From Elusimicrobiota bacterium (lineage in GTDB: Bacteria > Elusimicrobiota > Elusimicrobia > UBA1565): a stretch of 64,000 nt of DNA. A model generated the notes under the pieces. The model did not search any database. It was not told the origin of the DNA and worked only from the letters and a program-made list of their open reading frames with translations. Made by a program: the position numbers and the translations under genes. This document shows, one piece after another, positions 29,131 through 38,694 of the stretch (position 1 is the first letter of the stretch; each line of letters starts with the position of its first letter). The DNA lies in assembly GCA_016212885.1 (NCBI GenBank), contig JACRDO010000168.1:45602-109601 (forward strand), given 5' to 3'.

Positions 29131-30827
29131 CGGCTCGGGGGAGGAGCCTGCGCCTGCTTTTCGAGGGCCTCCGGATCCGAGGCCGTCTTGGGATATGGAA
29201 TACGAAGGATGCGGCGGATCCACGCGGCGAACGCGTTGTGCACGGTCTTCTGCGGAGGCAGATCTTTGAAGTCAACATAGCTGGGTTTTTTAAAAGCGCC
29301 TGAGGCATAATCGAGCAAAACGGTCTTGCCGTAGGGCACGAGCTCGGGCTTGTCGCTGTCCAGGATGAGGAACCCGTCCGGAAGGAACTTGACGCCTGGC
29401 CGGATGAGGAAGGCCCTTCGGCTCCTGTCCCCGGTCCAAAGATGGACCGCGGACTCCAGAAAAGACTCATGGTCGAAGACGGAGGCTCTCTTGGCGATGT
29501 AGAGTTGGGGCAGGCGCAGAAGGAGGGCGTCCTCCTTGGGCCAGTCCGCAAGATGCTCCAGGATCATATCCCGGACCCTCATCTGCCGGCGGTTGGCTTC
29601 CACCCAGGCCCCGGAGATGCCGACGCTCGACGCTATCGCCAGGCCCACGACAACAGGCCCGAGAACTCTTGACCAGCCTAGAGTCCTGCATCGCGCGAAC
29701 AGGCCCGCAAGGATCATGGTCAATCCCATAACGGCGACCAGGTTCAAGCGGTTTGCATCGCTGGTCGGAACCGGTATGCAGCTTGAAACAGCGACCGGCA
29801 CATATCCCAAGACGTAGAAGCCGAGGCCCAAGAAGACTAGCCGCGCCGCCGCAGGAGGCTCCTGCGCTGGTGTGGCTTCAGTGGAGCCCATGGGGACCGC
29901 GAGCCATGGCAGCAGCAGCGCGAGGAGCATCATCACGGGAGCGGTCCTCCACGCTTGGATGATCGCCTGGAAAACGGACCACAGCTGGTCCGGCCCGAGA
30001 TTGGCGTTGATGGAGGCTAGGTACACGTAAAAGGCGTGGTAAGGGGACATGGGAACGGTCTTGGTGAACGGAACGCCGAAGAAAGCGGGAAGCATGAAGC
30101 GCTTGTAGCCCACAGCCAGCAGAGTCAGGGCGAACGCCAGCAGCGTCGATCGCCAAATCCTTGCGCGTCCGGCGTCCTTGCCGCATTCCGGGACGATCAG
30201 ATACAGCGGAGCCAAGAGAACGCAGGAGTCGTATAGAGCGGGGGAAGCGAGGAAGGCCAGCGCGGAAAGGAACAGCATGGCGTTGCGTCCGGTCCGGACG
30301 TAGCTGAGATGGGCCAGGTAGGCGAGCAGGAACATCGCCGCGGACAGCGGAACGATCATCGTTCCCATCCAGAACAACGTGACATCCTTGCTGGGGTAAG
30401 CCAGGAAAAGCATGGCCGCCAGCAAGGAGGCGGATCTCGGGCAGCGGAAGGCCAGCAGGACGCGGCAGATGCAGAACGCCAGGAGGATGTTGATGCACAG
30501 CTCGGTCAAATGCCAACCCAGAGGGCGGATGCCGGAGAGCGCGTATACCGCCACGCCCAGGGGGATGCCCAGAGGACGGTCCACGGCGTTGGGCTCTTTG
30601 GCGAGCCGGCGCAGGATGGCGGACGAAGACCCCGCCTCCTGGTATTTCTCCATATGAATCCAGTCGTCCCGGTAGAATCCCAGCTGCGCGATCCGGGGCC
30701 CTCCGCAGCATAGGAACGCCGCCAGTGCCAAGAGGACATAGGGGGCAGAAGACGACGCGAGCCAGGACACGACAGCTTGGCGGAAGGCGCCTGGGCGGCG
30801 GGAATTCTCGGCGGCGGGATCCGGCAT
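29118..30827 (-). CDS. Multi-TM putative glycosyltransferase (GT-C-like)
   Basis: Start MPDPAAENSRRPG; early YRDDWIHMEKY acidic motif; many hydrophobic segments. Confidence 0.65.
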   Translation of the reverse strand: MPDPAAENSRRPGAFRQAVVSWLASSSAPYVLLALAAFLCCGGPRIAQLGFYRDDWIHMEKYQEAGSSSAILRRLAKEPNAVDRPLGIPLGVAVYALSGIRPLGWHLTELCINILLAFCICRVLLAFRCPRSASLLAAMLFLAYPSKDVTLFWMGTMIVPLSAAMFLLAYLAHLSYVRTGRNAMLFLSALAFLASPALYDSCVLLAPLYLIVPECGKDAGRARIWRSTLLAFALTLLAVGYKRFMLPAFFGVPFTKTVPMSPYHAFYVYLASINANLGPDQLWSVFQAIIQAWRTAPVMMLLALLLPWLAVPMGSTEATPAQEPPAAARLVFLGLGFYVLGYVPVAVSSCIPVPTSDANRLNLVAVMGLTMILAGLFARCRTLGWSRVLGPVVVGLAIASSVGISGAWVEANRRQMRVRDMILEHLADWPKEDALLLRLPQLYIAKRASVFDHESFLESAVHLWTGDRSRRAFLIRPGVKFLPDGFLILDSDKPELVPYGKTVLLDYASGAFKKPSYVDFKDLPPQKTVHNAFAAWIRRILRIPYPKTASDPEALEKQAQAPPPSRQDK

Positions 30828-30835
30828 GCGCTTAT

Positions 30836-31230
30836 TGCAGGCGATCAAGCACGGAATACGGGCAATTCTTCGCCAAAGACGCGAGCCTGTCCCTGGCCGA
30901 GGATGCCCGGATATCGGCGTCGTTCCATTTGGCCCCGCCGACCAGCACGAATTTCCCGTCAAGGGACTCGGCCACGACATCAAGTTCCACCGGACCGCCG
31001 TCCATCCCCGTGCCCCACCAGCGGCTGGACCTTCAATATTTCGACGGCCCTTCCGTAGAGAGGGGCGGATTCGTCCAGGACCAGGCCGTGCATCATCCTC
31101 TGCGAGGAGCCGCACAGCACGATGTTGAACGCCTGCGGCCATATACGACCACCAGGGCGCCCCCGTCCGCGCTCAGGGCGCGCGTCAGCCGCTTTTTCTC
31201 GTCGGTCCTGTCCAGAAAGGGCAATTTCAT
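30836..31230 (-). pseudogene. Remnant of a DUF234-type AAA ATPase paralogous to the gene at 52405
   Basis: Shifted-frame pieces MKLPFLDRTDEKKRLTRALSADGGALVVVYGRRR, VLCGSSQRMMHGLVLDESAPLYGRAVEILKVQPL and VELDVVAESLDGKFVLVGGAKWND match 52405 protein segments in the same order. Confidence 0.8.
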
Positions 31231-31245
31231 TGGAATGCCGCATTT

Positions 31246-31286
31246 GTATTCTGCTTGACAAACATAATGTTTGTCAAGCAAAATAC
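31246..31286. repeat. 41-bp near-perfect palindrome (20-bp arms, 1-nt centre, 1 mismatch)
   Basis: gtattctgcttgacaaacat a atgtttgtcaagcaaaatac. Confidence 0.85.
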
Positions 31287-31419
31287 GGGTGCGCCCATCC
31301 TATCAAATACGGTTGAAGCAGGGCCTGCTCCCGGAGGCCGCCTCGCCCACAGGCGTGAAATGATAAAATGATCGGGCATCGAAAATCCCAGCGGCGCGAA
31401 CGCCGGAGGGGGAAAAATC

Positions 31420-32199
31420 ATGAAAGTCGTCATCCTGGCCGGCGGCTTCGGCACCCGCATCAGCGAAGAGTCGCACCTGCGGCCGAAGCCGATGATCGAA
31501 GTCGGGGGAAAACCGATCCTCTGGCACATCATGAAGATCTTTTCCCATTACGGCTTCCATGATTTCATCATCTGCCTCGGGTATAAGGGCTACATGATCA
31601 AGGAGTACTTCGCCCACTATTTCCTCCATGAGTCCGACGTCACTTTTGATTTCGCCCACCAGCAGGAGCAGATCATCCATCAGAACCTTGCCGAGCCGTG
31701 GAGGGTGACGCTGGTCAACACCGGCATAGACACCATGACCGGAGGCCGGATCAAGCGGGTCCAGAGCCACATCGGGGACGAGACCTTCATGCTGACCTAC
31801 GGCGATGGGGTCGCCGACGTCAACATCAAGGATCTGGCGGCGTTCCATTCAAGCCATGGCCGCTTGGCGACCGTCACCTCCGTGCAGCTGAGCGGGCGTT
31901 TCGGCATGCTGGGCATCGAGGAAGGCGGCAAGGTCCTCGCTTTCTGCGAGAAGCCCAGGGGGGACCGATCCTGGATCAGCGGCGGCTTCTTCGTGCTGAG
32001 CTCGCGCGTGCTGGATTATCTCTCCGGCGACCAGACGATATGGGAGAAAGAGCCCTTGATGCGCCTGGCGGCCGAGGGGCAGCTGCACGCGTTCCAGCAT
32101 CAGGGCTTCTGGCACCCCATGGACACCCTGCGCGACTATCAGCTGCTCGAATCGCTTTGGGCGCAAGGCAAGGCTCCGTGGAAGGTTTGGCCGGATTGA
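31420..32199 (+). CDS. rfbF: Glucose-1-phosphate cytidylyltransferase
   Basis: MKVVILAGGFGTRISEESHLRPKPMIEVGGKPILWHIMKIFSHYG full-length signature. Confidence 0.96.
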   Translation: MKVVILAGGFGTRISEESHLRPKPMIEVGGKPILWHIMKIFSHYGFHDFIICLGYKGYMIKEYFAHYFLHESDVTFDFAHQQEQIIHQNLAEPWRVTLVNTGIDTMTGGRIKRVQSHIGDETFMLTYGDGVADVNIKDLAAFHSSHGRLATVTSVQLSGRFGMLGIEEGGKVLAFCEKPRGDRSWISGGFFVLSSRVLDYLSGDQTIWEKEPLMRLAAEGQLHAFQHQGFWHPMDTLRDYQLLESLWAQGKAPWKVWPD

Positions 32200-32201
32200 A
32201 G

Positions 32202-33320
32202 ATGATCGACACGGCCTTCTGGAAAGGGCGCAGAGTTTTCCTGAGCGGCCACACCGGCTTCAAGGGCTCCTGGCTGTCCATCTGGCTCCATAGGATGGGC
32301 GCCCTGGTCCTCGGCTATGCCCTCGATCCCCCGACCAAGCCGAGCCTCTACGATCTATGCCGGGTCGGCCGGCTTCTCGATTCCCGCATCGCCGACATCC
32401 GGGATGCGGGGCGCCTGGCGCGGGCCATGCGCGCAGCGAGGCCCGAGGTCGCATTCCACCTGGCGGCCCAGCCGCTCGTGCGGCGTTCCTACCAGGAGCC
32501 TCTCGAGACTTACTCCACAAACGTGATGGGTACCGCCAATTTCCTCGAGGCCGCGCGGCGCTGCCCCGGGGTGCGCTCCATCGTGGTGGTCACGACCGAC
32601 AAGTGCTACGAGAACCAGGAGCGGCTGCGGCCTTTCCAGGAAAATGAGCCGCTCGGCGGGCATGATCCGTATTCGAGCAGCAAGGCCTGCGCCGAGCTGG
32701 TCGCGGCCGCCTACCGCAGATCTTTCTTCTCCGGCGAGCATGGGATCGCTCTCGCCACTGCCCGCGCCGGCAACGTCATCGGCGGCGGCGATTGGGCTGA
32801 GGACAGGCTGGCGCCGGATTGCTTCCGGGCATTGCTCAAGGGCGAGCGCGTCCTCATCCGGAGTCCCCGTTCCCTCCGCCCGTGGCAGCACGTGCTCGAG
32901 CCGCTGGGCGGCTACTTGCTCCTGGCTGAAAGGCTCTACAAAGGCGGGGCGGAGTACGCCGAGGCCTGGAATTTCGGTCCCCGAGCGTCCGACGCCAAGC
33001 CCGTGAAGTGGGTCGTTGGGGAGATCTGCCGCGGGTGGGGGGCGGGCGCCGGCCGTTCTCCGCTCGCCCGCCCTCGCAGGCGTTCTGGGAAGCCGGAGAG
33101 GGCGGGCGCCGCGTTCAAGCTCGACAAGGGCAAGCATCTCCACGAAGCGCATCGCCTGATGCTGGACTGCTCCAAGGCCAAAACCCGCCTGGGGTGGGGT
33201 CCGAGATGGGACTTGTCAAAAGCAATCGACAGGACAGTGGTCTGGACCAAGGCCTATTCCCGAGGCGAGGACTTGCTTGAAGTATGCGAAAGCCAGATCG
33301 ACGAATATCTCAGGGGCTGA
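32202..33320 (+). CDS. rfbG: CDP-glucose 4,6-dehydratase
   Basis: FWKGRRVFLSGHTGFKGSWLSIWLHRMGA...AAQPLVRRSYQEPLETYSTNVMGT; in-frame ATG at 32202. Confidence 0.96.
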   Translation: MIDTAFWKGRRVFLSGHTGFKGSWLSIWLHRMGALVLGYALDPPTKPSLYDLCRVGRLLDSRIADIRDAGRLARAMRAARPEVAFHLAAQPLVRRSYQEPLETYSTNVMGTANFLEAARRCPGVRSIVVVTTDKCYENQERLRPFQENEPLGGHDPYSSSKACAELVAAAYRRSFFSGEHGIALATARAGNVIGGGDWAEDRLAPDCFRALLKGERVLIRSPRSLRPWQHVLEPLGGYLLLAERLYKGGAEYAEAWNFGPRASDAKPVKWVVGEICRGWGAGAGRSPLARPRRRSGKPERAGAAFKLDKGKHLHEAHRLMLDCSKAKTRLGWGPRWDLSKAIDRTVVWTKAYSRGEDLLEVCESQIDEYLRG

Positions 33321-33325
33321 GCGAT

Positions 33326-34684
33326 ATGCCTGCGCCCAAGAGGAATCCAACCGAGCGGAAGCTGCGGGCCCAAGTCATGCGCGCGGTCAACGAGTATTGC
33401 CGCGAAATCCACGCGCGCAAGAAGGCCTTCAAGCCCGGAGATCGGATTCCTTACGCCGCCCGGGTCTTTGATGGGCGGGAGGTTTCCAATCTGGTCCATT
33501 CCTCCCTGGATTTCTGGCTCACCGCGGGCCGGTTCACAGACGAGTTCGAGCGGCGCCTCTCGGGGTTCCTCGGCGTCAAGCGCTGCTCGCTGGTCAATTC
33601 GGGCTCTTCGGCCAACCTGCTCGCTTTCATGGCGCTCACCGCCCCCGAGCTCGGCAAGCGCAGGATCCTGCCCGAAGATGAGGTCATCACGGCGGCCGCC
33701 GGCTTTCCGACCACGGTCGCCCCGATCATCCAGTACGGCGCGGTCCCCGTGTTCGTGGACATCGATCTGCCGTCCTATAATGCGGACTGCGGCCTGCTTG
33801 AAAAAGCGCTTTCGTGCAGGACCAAGGCCGTCATGCTCGCGCATACCCTGGGCAACCCCTTCGACCTGGCCGCGGTCAAGAAATTCTGCAACAGGCGCGG
33901 CTTGTGGCTCATCGAGGACAACTGCGATTCCCTCGGGGCAAGAGTTTTTCTGGACGGGCGCTGGCGCTGCACCGGGACCGTCGGGGACATCGGGACTTCC
34001 AGCTTCTATCCGCCGCACCATATCACCATGGGGGAGGGAGGGGCGGTCTACACGGGCGATCCCCTGCTCAAGCGGCTCGTGGATTCCTTCCGGGACTGGG
34101 GCCGCGACTGCTGGTGCCCCACCGGTCGGGACAACACCTGCGGGCGCAGGTTCGCGCGCCGGTACGGGAGCCTTCCTCTCGGCTACGACCACAAATACGT
34201 CTACGCTCGCTTCGGCTACAATCTCAAGGCGACCGACATGCAGGCAGCTGTGGGCTGCGCGCAGCTGGAAAAGCTGCCCGGGTTCATCGAGGCCAGGAAG
34301 CGGAACTGGAAAGCGCTCAGGGAAGGGCTCGCGCCGCTTTCCGACCGTTTGATCCTCCCCGATCCCTCGCCCGGTTCGGACCCGAGCTGGTTCGGCTTCC
34401 TGCTCACCGTCAAGGAGGGCGCCGGATTCAAGAGGGACGAGATCGTACGCCATCTGGAAGGCCGGGGCATCCAGACCCGCATGCTGTTCGCCGGCAATAT
34501 CCTCAGGCATCCGTGCTTCGAGGAGCTGTGGCGGGCCGGGAGCGGGTTCAGGATCGCGGGGAACCTCCGGAACTCCGATCGCGTGATGCGCGACACCTTC
34601 TGGATCGGGGTCTATCCCGGCTTGACTCCTGAAATGATCGCGTACGTCGTCGAGGCGTTCGCGGAATTCTTCCGCCGCTATTGA
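33326..34684 (+). CDS. rfbH: CDP-4-dehydro-6-deoxyglucose 3-dehydrase type (RfbH), DegT family
   Basis: PYAARVFDGREVSNLVHSSLDFWLTAGRFTDEFE...SLVNSGSSANLLA...SSFYPPHHITMGEGG (His replacing the usual PLP Lys). Confidence 0.95.
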   Translation: MPAPKRNPTERKLRAQVMRAVNEYCREIHARKKAFKPGDRIPYAARVFDGREVSNLVHSSLDFWLTAGRFTDEFERRLSGFLGVKRCSLVNSGSSANLLAFMALTAPELGKRRILPEDEVITAAAGFPTTVAPIIQYGAVPVFVDIDLPSYNADCGLLEKALSCRTKAVMLAHTLGNPFDLAAVKKFCNRRGLWLIEDNCDSLGARVFLDGRWRCTGTVGDIGTSSFYPPHHITMGEGGAVYTGDPLLKRLVDSFRDWGRDCWCPTGRDNTCGRRFARRYGSLPLGYDHKYVYARFGYNLKATDMQAAVGCAQLEKLPGFIEARKRNWKALREGLAPLSDRLILPDPSPGSDPSWFGFLLTVKEGAGFKRDEIVRHLEGRGIQTRMLFAGNILRHPCFEELWRAGSGFRIAGNLRNSDRVMRDTFWIGVYPGLTPEMIAYVVEAFAEFFRRY

Positions 34685-36483
34685 GGTCCCGCCGCCGGAG
34701 GAATCAGCATGTTTCCTTTGAATTCTTCCCTATCCAATAGCGGCGTCATGTCTTCCAGGGGCATCGAGACGATCCTTCCATCCGGCGCGATGCGGGCCGT
34801 TACCCGCGGCAGGGTCATCTCGTCGGGGGACGTCAGGACTTCGCATACGACCGGGCCGTCCATCGCCAAGACCTCTCTGGAGACCCTTTGGATATCGGCA
34901 TTGTCGGCCATCCGGGCGGTCTTAAGGCCGTAAGCTGCGGCCACTCGGACGACATCCGGGAAGGTCAGGCCGCTTTCCGCATTGGCCGCCACGAGCCTGC
35001 CGAAGTGAGCTTTCTGAGACAGCGCGACGGAGGCATAGCCGCCGTTATTGAGCACGAAGTATTTCACGGGCAGATCCAATCGCCGGACCGTCTCCAGCTC
35101 CTGTATATTCACTTGAAATCCGCCGTCGCCGTTGATGCAGATTGTCCGGCGCCGGCCTGAAGCCAGACAGGCTCCGATGGCTCCGGGTACGCCTGTTCCC
35201 ATTGCACCCAAGCCGGGAGCGTTCAATATGCGCTGGCCATGTTTGACCTTAAAGGCTTGCATTAGGATATCGCTGCAGGTCCCGGAGCTGCCCGGGACAA
35301 TCAAATCCGACGCGGTCAATTCGCCGGATAGCATATCCACGAGAGCATAAGTGCTGACATAACCGGTCCCTGTTTCCCGGCATTCAGGAAGGACCGCCGG
35401 ATACTTTGCCTGCCACCCTTTTGCCCGGGCAAGCCAGGCGTCGAAGGCCCGCCTTCCCAGGGAGTCGGACTGCGCAATGAATTCGTTGATGAAATCACCG
35501 GCGTCCGCGCAGATCGGGACATGGATCTCCGTCTGCATCTTGTCGATCTCCGCGCGGTCCGCATCCACCAGGATCTTTTTCGCGGCCCGGGCGAAGTTCT
35601 TGTGGTCGAACGCAAGCGAGGGCATATCGAGCCTTGCGCCGATGACGACGATGCAGTCCGAATTCTGCTGCGTGAAATTGGCGCCGCGCTGTCCTGTGCC
35701 GCCCGGCCGGCCGCAGTAGAGAGGGTGGTCTTCCGGCAGCATGTCCATGGCTTTCCAGGTAAGCAGGACCGGAACTCTCAGTCTCTCCAGCAGTTTGGCA
35801 AGCGCCGGGACGGCGTTTGCCAGGCGGACGCCATTGCCGAACAACAGGACGGGCCTTTCGCTCTGCCGGATGATCTTGATGGCGCTGGCGACGGCTTCCT
35901 TCAAGGATGATTTGTCGGGACAGGCGGCCTCTTTAGCGTCAAAACCGGCAAGCCTGCTTTCATCAATCTGCGAAGATTGGACGTCCAGGGGGATGTCGAT
36001 CCATACCGGCCCGGGCCGCCCATGCGTCGCCAAGTACGCCGCCTTTTCCAGGTGGGTGCGGATCGATTCCGGGTCCAGCACGGTCGCCGCATATTTGGTG
36101 ATCGGTTTGACGATGGAGACGATATCGATCTCCTGCTGCCCGAAGGTGCGTACTCCCCGGCTGCCGATTAGATCCGCGCGTTTTACCTGCCCGGAAAGGA
36201 AGAGGCACGGGCTCGATTCGACCCAGGCGGCGGCGACTCCCGTGACCGTGTTGGTGCCGCCCGGCCCCGTTGTCACCAGCGCCACGCCCAATCTGTTCGA
36301 ATATTCGCCGTAGGCTTCGGCGGCGAAAGCGCAGGCTTGCTCATGGAGGCAGCAGACATACTCGAGCTTCTTGTTCCGGCCGAGCGAATCGGCCAGGTGC
36401 ATGCAGCCGCCGCCGGTGATGAGGAAGACATGTTTGACGCCCTGCATCGCCACGAAATCAAAGACATAATCCGATAATTTCAT
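34678..36483 (-). CDS. Thiamine-pyrophosphate-binding protein (acetolactate-synthase-like)
   Basis: MKLSDYVFDFVAMQGVKHVFLITGGGCMHLADSLG; LHEQACAFAAEAYGEYSN; TPP motif INGDGGFQVNIQELETVRRLDLPVKYFVLNNGGYAS. Confidence 0.92.
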   Translation of the reverse strand: MKLSDYVFDFVAMQGVKHVFLITGGGCMHLADSLGRNKKLEYVCCLHEQACAFAAEAYGEYSNRLGVALVTTGPGGTNTVTGVAAAWVESSPCLFLSGQVKRADLIGSRGVRTFGQQEIDIVSIVKPITKYAATVLDPESIRTHLEKAAYLATHGRPGPVWIDIPLDVQSSQIDESRLAGFDAKEAACPDKSSLKEAVASAIKIIRQSERPVLLFGNGVRLANAVPALAKLLERLRVPVLLTWKAMDMLPEDHPLYCGRPGGTGQRGANFTQQNSDCIVVIGARLDMPSLAFDHKNFARAAKKILVDADRAEIDKMQTEIHVPICADAGDFINEFIAQSDSLGRRAFDAWLARAKGWQAKYPAVLPECRETGTGYVSTYALVDMLSGELTASDLIVPGSSGTCSDILMQAFKVKHGQRILNAPGLGAMGTGVPGAIGACLASGRRRTICINGDGGFQVNIQELETVRRLDLPVKYFVLNNGGYASVALSQKAHFGRLVAANAESGLTFPDVVRVAAAYGLKTARMADNADIQRVSREVLAMDGPVVCEVLTSPDEMTLPRVTARIAPDGRIVSMPLEDMTPLLDREEFKGNMLIPPAAGPQ

Positions 36484-37178
36484 AAAGACTGGCCGTAATA
36501 GGCGGCTTTCCCATGCTTGCGTGAAAAATGCTTGTCGATCAATCCTTTTCTTATCTTCTTCAGATCCGGCTTGATCGCCAGGGAGAGGACAGCCATTTTG
36601 GCCAGCTCTTCCAGCACGACGCTGTTGTGAACCGCTTCTTCGGGCGTCTTGCCCCAAGTGAATGGGCCATGGCAGGCGACCAGGACCATTTTTACCTCTT
36701 CGTACGACAATTTCTTGAAGGCATCGACTATCTGATTGCCGGTCTCCTCCTCATAATCGCCTTGAAGCTGGCGGTCGGTCATCGCTTTAGTGCAGGGCAC
36801 CGACGTCGGCAGATAATCCGCGTGGGTCGTGCCGAAGCAAGGGATGGGTTCCATCGCCTGCGCCCAGGCAGTGGCGTAAGTGGAATGAGTGTGCGCTATC
36901 CCGCCGATCTTCGGGAAGTTCTTATAAAGTGCAACATGGGTCTTGGTGTCCGAGGAAGGCCGGCATTTGCCGTCCACGATCTTATTGTCCAGATCCACGA
37001 TCGCGATCTGCTTCGGCGTCAATTCCTCATAAAGAACGCCGCTCGGCTTGATGGCGACCAGGCCTCTTCCCCTGTCTATCGCGCTGACGTTGCCGAAAGC
37101 GTATACCACCAGGCCTTTCTTCGAAAGCTCCAGGTTGCACCGCCAGACCGTTTCTTTCAGCTCCTTTATTGATCCCAT
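36480..37178 (-). CDS. Class II aldolase / L-ribulose-5-phosphate 4-epimerase-like (AraD family)
   Basis: LKETVWRCNLELSKKGLVVYAFGNVSAIDR; KPSGV; GIAHTHSTYATAWAQA; ACHGPFTWGKTPEEAVHNSVVLEE. Confidence 0.9.
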   Translation of the reverse strand: MGSIKELKETVWRCNLELSKKGLVVYAFGNVSAIDRGRGLVAIKPSGVLYEELTPKQIAIVDLDNKIVDGKCRPSSDTKTHVALYKNFPKIGGIAHTHSTYATAWAQAMEPIPCFGTTHADYLPTSVPCTKAMTDRQLQGDYEEETGNQIVDAFKKLSYEEVKMVLVACHGPFTWGKTPEEAVHNSVVLEELAKMAVLSLAIKPDLKKIRKGLIDKHFSRKHGKAAYYGQSL

Positions 37179-37179
37179 A

Positions 37180-38694
37180 TCAGTCGTTGATCCAGTAAGC
37201 CAGCTCGATCTTGCGGTCGGATCTCTTGCCGATCTCCACGTCCGCATAATAGGAGTCGCCCTTGAAATAGGTCGTGGAGATCTCTTCGATGATGACGCCG
37301 TTCTTCGTCTTGAACGAATGTTCCGCGCCTCTTTCCACCGTGATCACGTCGCCGGTCTTCAATTCGTCCTTTTTGCCTTGGATGTCGATCGTCAGATCGC
37401 CGTGGAGGACGTGAAGGGTTTCCTCCTTGAGTTTGTGGCGGTGCGACGGGTAATTCTGGCCCGGGAACATGACGAGCAGCATCTTGCAGTATTCCCGGTT
37501 GAACACCCGGATCAAGACGGCCCCATGCTCTTCGAACCGGTCGATGCCCAGATGGGAGGAGATCTCCATATCGACCTGGTTCGGCAGGAAGACCCTGGCC
37601 GTCCTGAGCGTTTCCTTCAAACGAGTGATGATCTTCTCCACTTTCTCCCGCAAATGCTTGACCTTGAGCTCGGCGAACAAAATCGGCTTATTCCTCTCGA
37701 TCGCGGTCTGCGCCGTGAATTCCGTATACTTGGAGAAATCCCGGGCCAACGCCTGACCCGAGACGTTGGGCAAAGCGAAGAAAACGTCCGCGGCGCTCAG
37801 TTTGTCGCCTTTCGCGATATCCCGCGAAGCGAAAGCGCCTCTGAACAGAGGGATCAGGTCCCGCTTTTCATCCGCGCTGATCTCCATCCGGGCGTTTTCC
37901 ACGCCGCACATCTCACAAGCTTCTTTGGCTCTCAGAAGCCACTGACGGATCTGTTCCGGGGTGGAAGAATAGGCATTCAATGGATACTTCGCCGTCGGCA
38001 CTCCCACGTGCCTTTCAAGGACCGCTGCCCCCTTCCCGATCGCGATGCCGACCGCGTCGCAATTATCGGGGGACTCATGGGTTGAGTAGCCGACGGGCGC
38101 GGCCGGGTATCTTCTCTTCAGGAGGTCGATCTGGTTCAACTGCAATTGGCGCTTCGAGGTCGGATAGGCGGCGATGCAGTGCATCAGACAGAAGTTCTTT
38201 TTCCTATGCTGGAAGAAGGCCGCCACCTTATCGATGTCTTCCAAAGCCGCGCCGGCCGTAGAAGCGACGATGGGCAGGTCGGACTGGGCGATCCTTTCCA
38301 GCAGCGGCCAGTCGATGAACGAGCAGCTGGCGACCTTGATGATCTCAAAGCCGAACTTCTCCATCAGATCGACTGATTTTTCGTCCCAGGGGGTATTGAT
38401 GGGAATGTAGCCGAACCGGACCATCTCGTCCTTCAATTTCTTGAAATGCTCCTCGCTCAATTGGGTCTCCGTGAAGCGTTTGACATACTTCATGTCCATC
38501 CGATCTCTGTAATCGGGGTGGATGAAGCTGGGGTCCCGGCGCTGGAGCTTGAAAGCGAATTTGAAATCGAATTCCTTGGTTACCGCGTGGAATTCCCTCA
38601 GGATTCTTATCCCGTGCTCCACATCCCCCATATGATTGTTGGCCATTTCCAGGATGAACAGCGGCTCGGAGTTGAAATCGATCATTTTCTTCAT
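37180..38694 (-). CDS. NeuB-like synthase + SAF + C-terminal cupin fusion
   Basis: LFILEMANNHMGDVEHGIRILREF...VGYSTHESPDN...VLERHVG, SAF-like segment, then PSHRHKLKEETLHVLHGDLTIDIQGKKDELKTGDVITVERGAEHSF. Confidence 0.92.
   Translation of the reverse strand: MKKMIDFNSEPLFILEMANNHMGDVEHGIRILREFHAVTKEFDFKFAFKLQRRDPSFIHPDYRDRMDMKYVKRFTETQLSEEHFKKLKDEMVRFGYIPINTPWDEKSVDLMEKFGFEIIKVASCSFIDWPLLERIAQSDLPIVASTAGAALEDIDKVAAFFQHRKKNFCLMHCIAAYPTSKRQLQLNQIDLLKRRYPAAPVGYSTHESPDNCDAVGIAIGKGAAVLERHVGVPTAKYPLNAYSSTPEQIRQWLLRAKEACEMCGVENARMEISADEKRDLIPLFRGAFASRDIAKGDKLSAADVFFALPNVSGQALARDFSKYTEFTAQTAIERNKPILFAELKVKHLREKVEKIITRLKETLRTARVFLPNQVDMEISSHLGIDRFEEHGAVLIRVFNREYCKMLLVMFPGQNYPSHRHKLKEETLHVLHGDLTIDIQGKKDELKTGDVITVERGAEHSFKTKNGVIIEEISTTYFKGDSYYADVEIGKRSDRKIELAYWIND

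Noticed and set aside
26799-29223. Long minus-strand ORFs 26799-28064 and 28087-29223
   Set aside because: Antisense to the heptose fusion gene and GT2; no domain signature
30828-31142. N-terminal extension of the membrane protein ORF to 31142
   Set aside because: This stretch is the ATPase relic in a shifted frame; start at 30827 fits better
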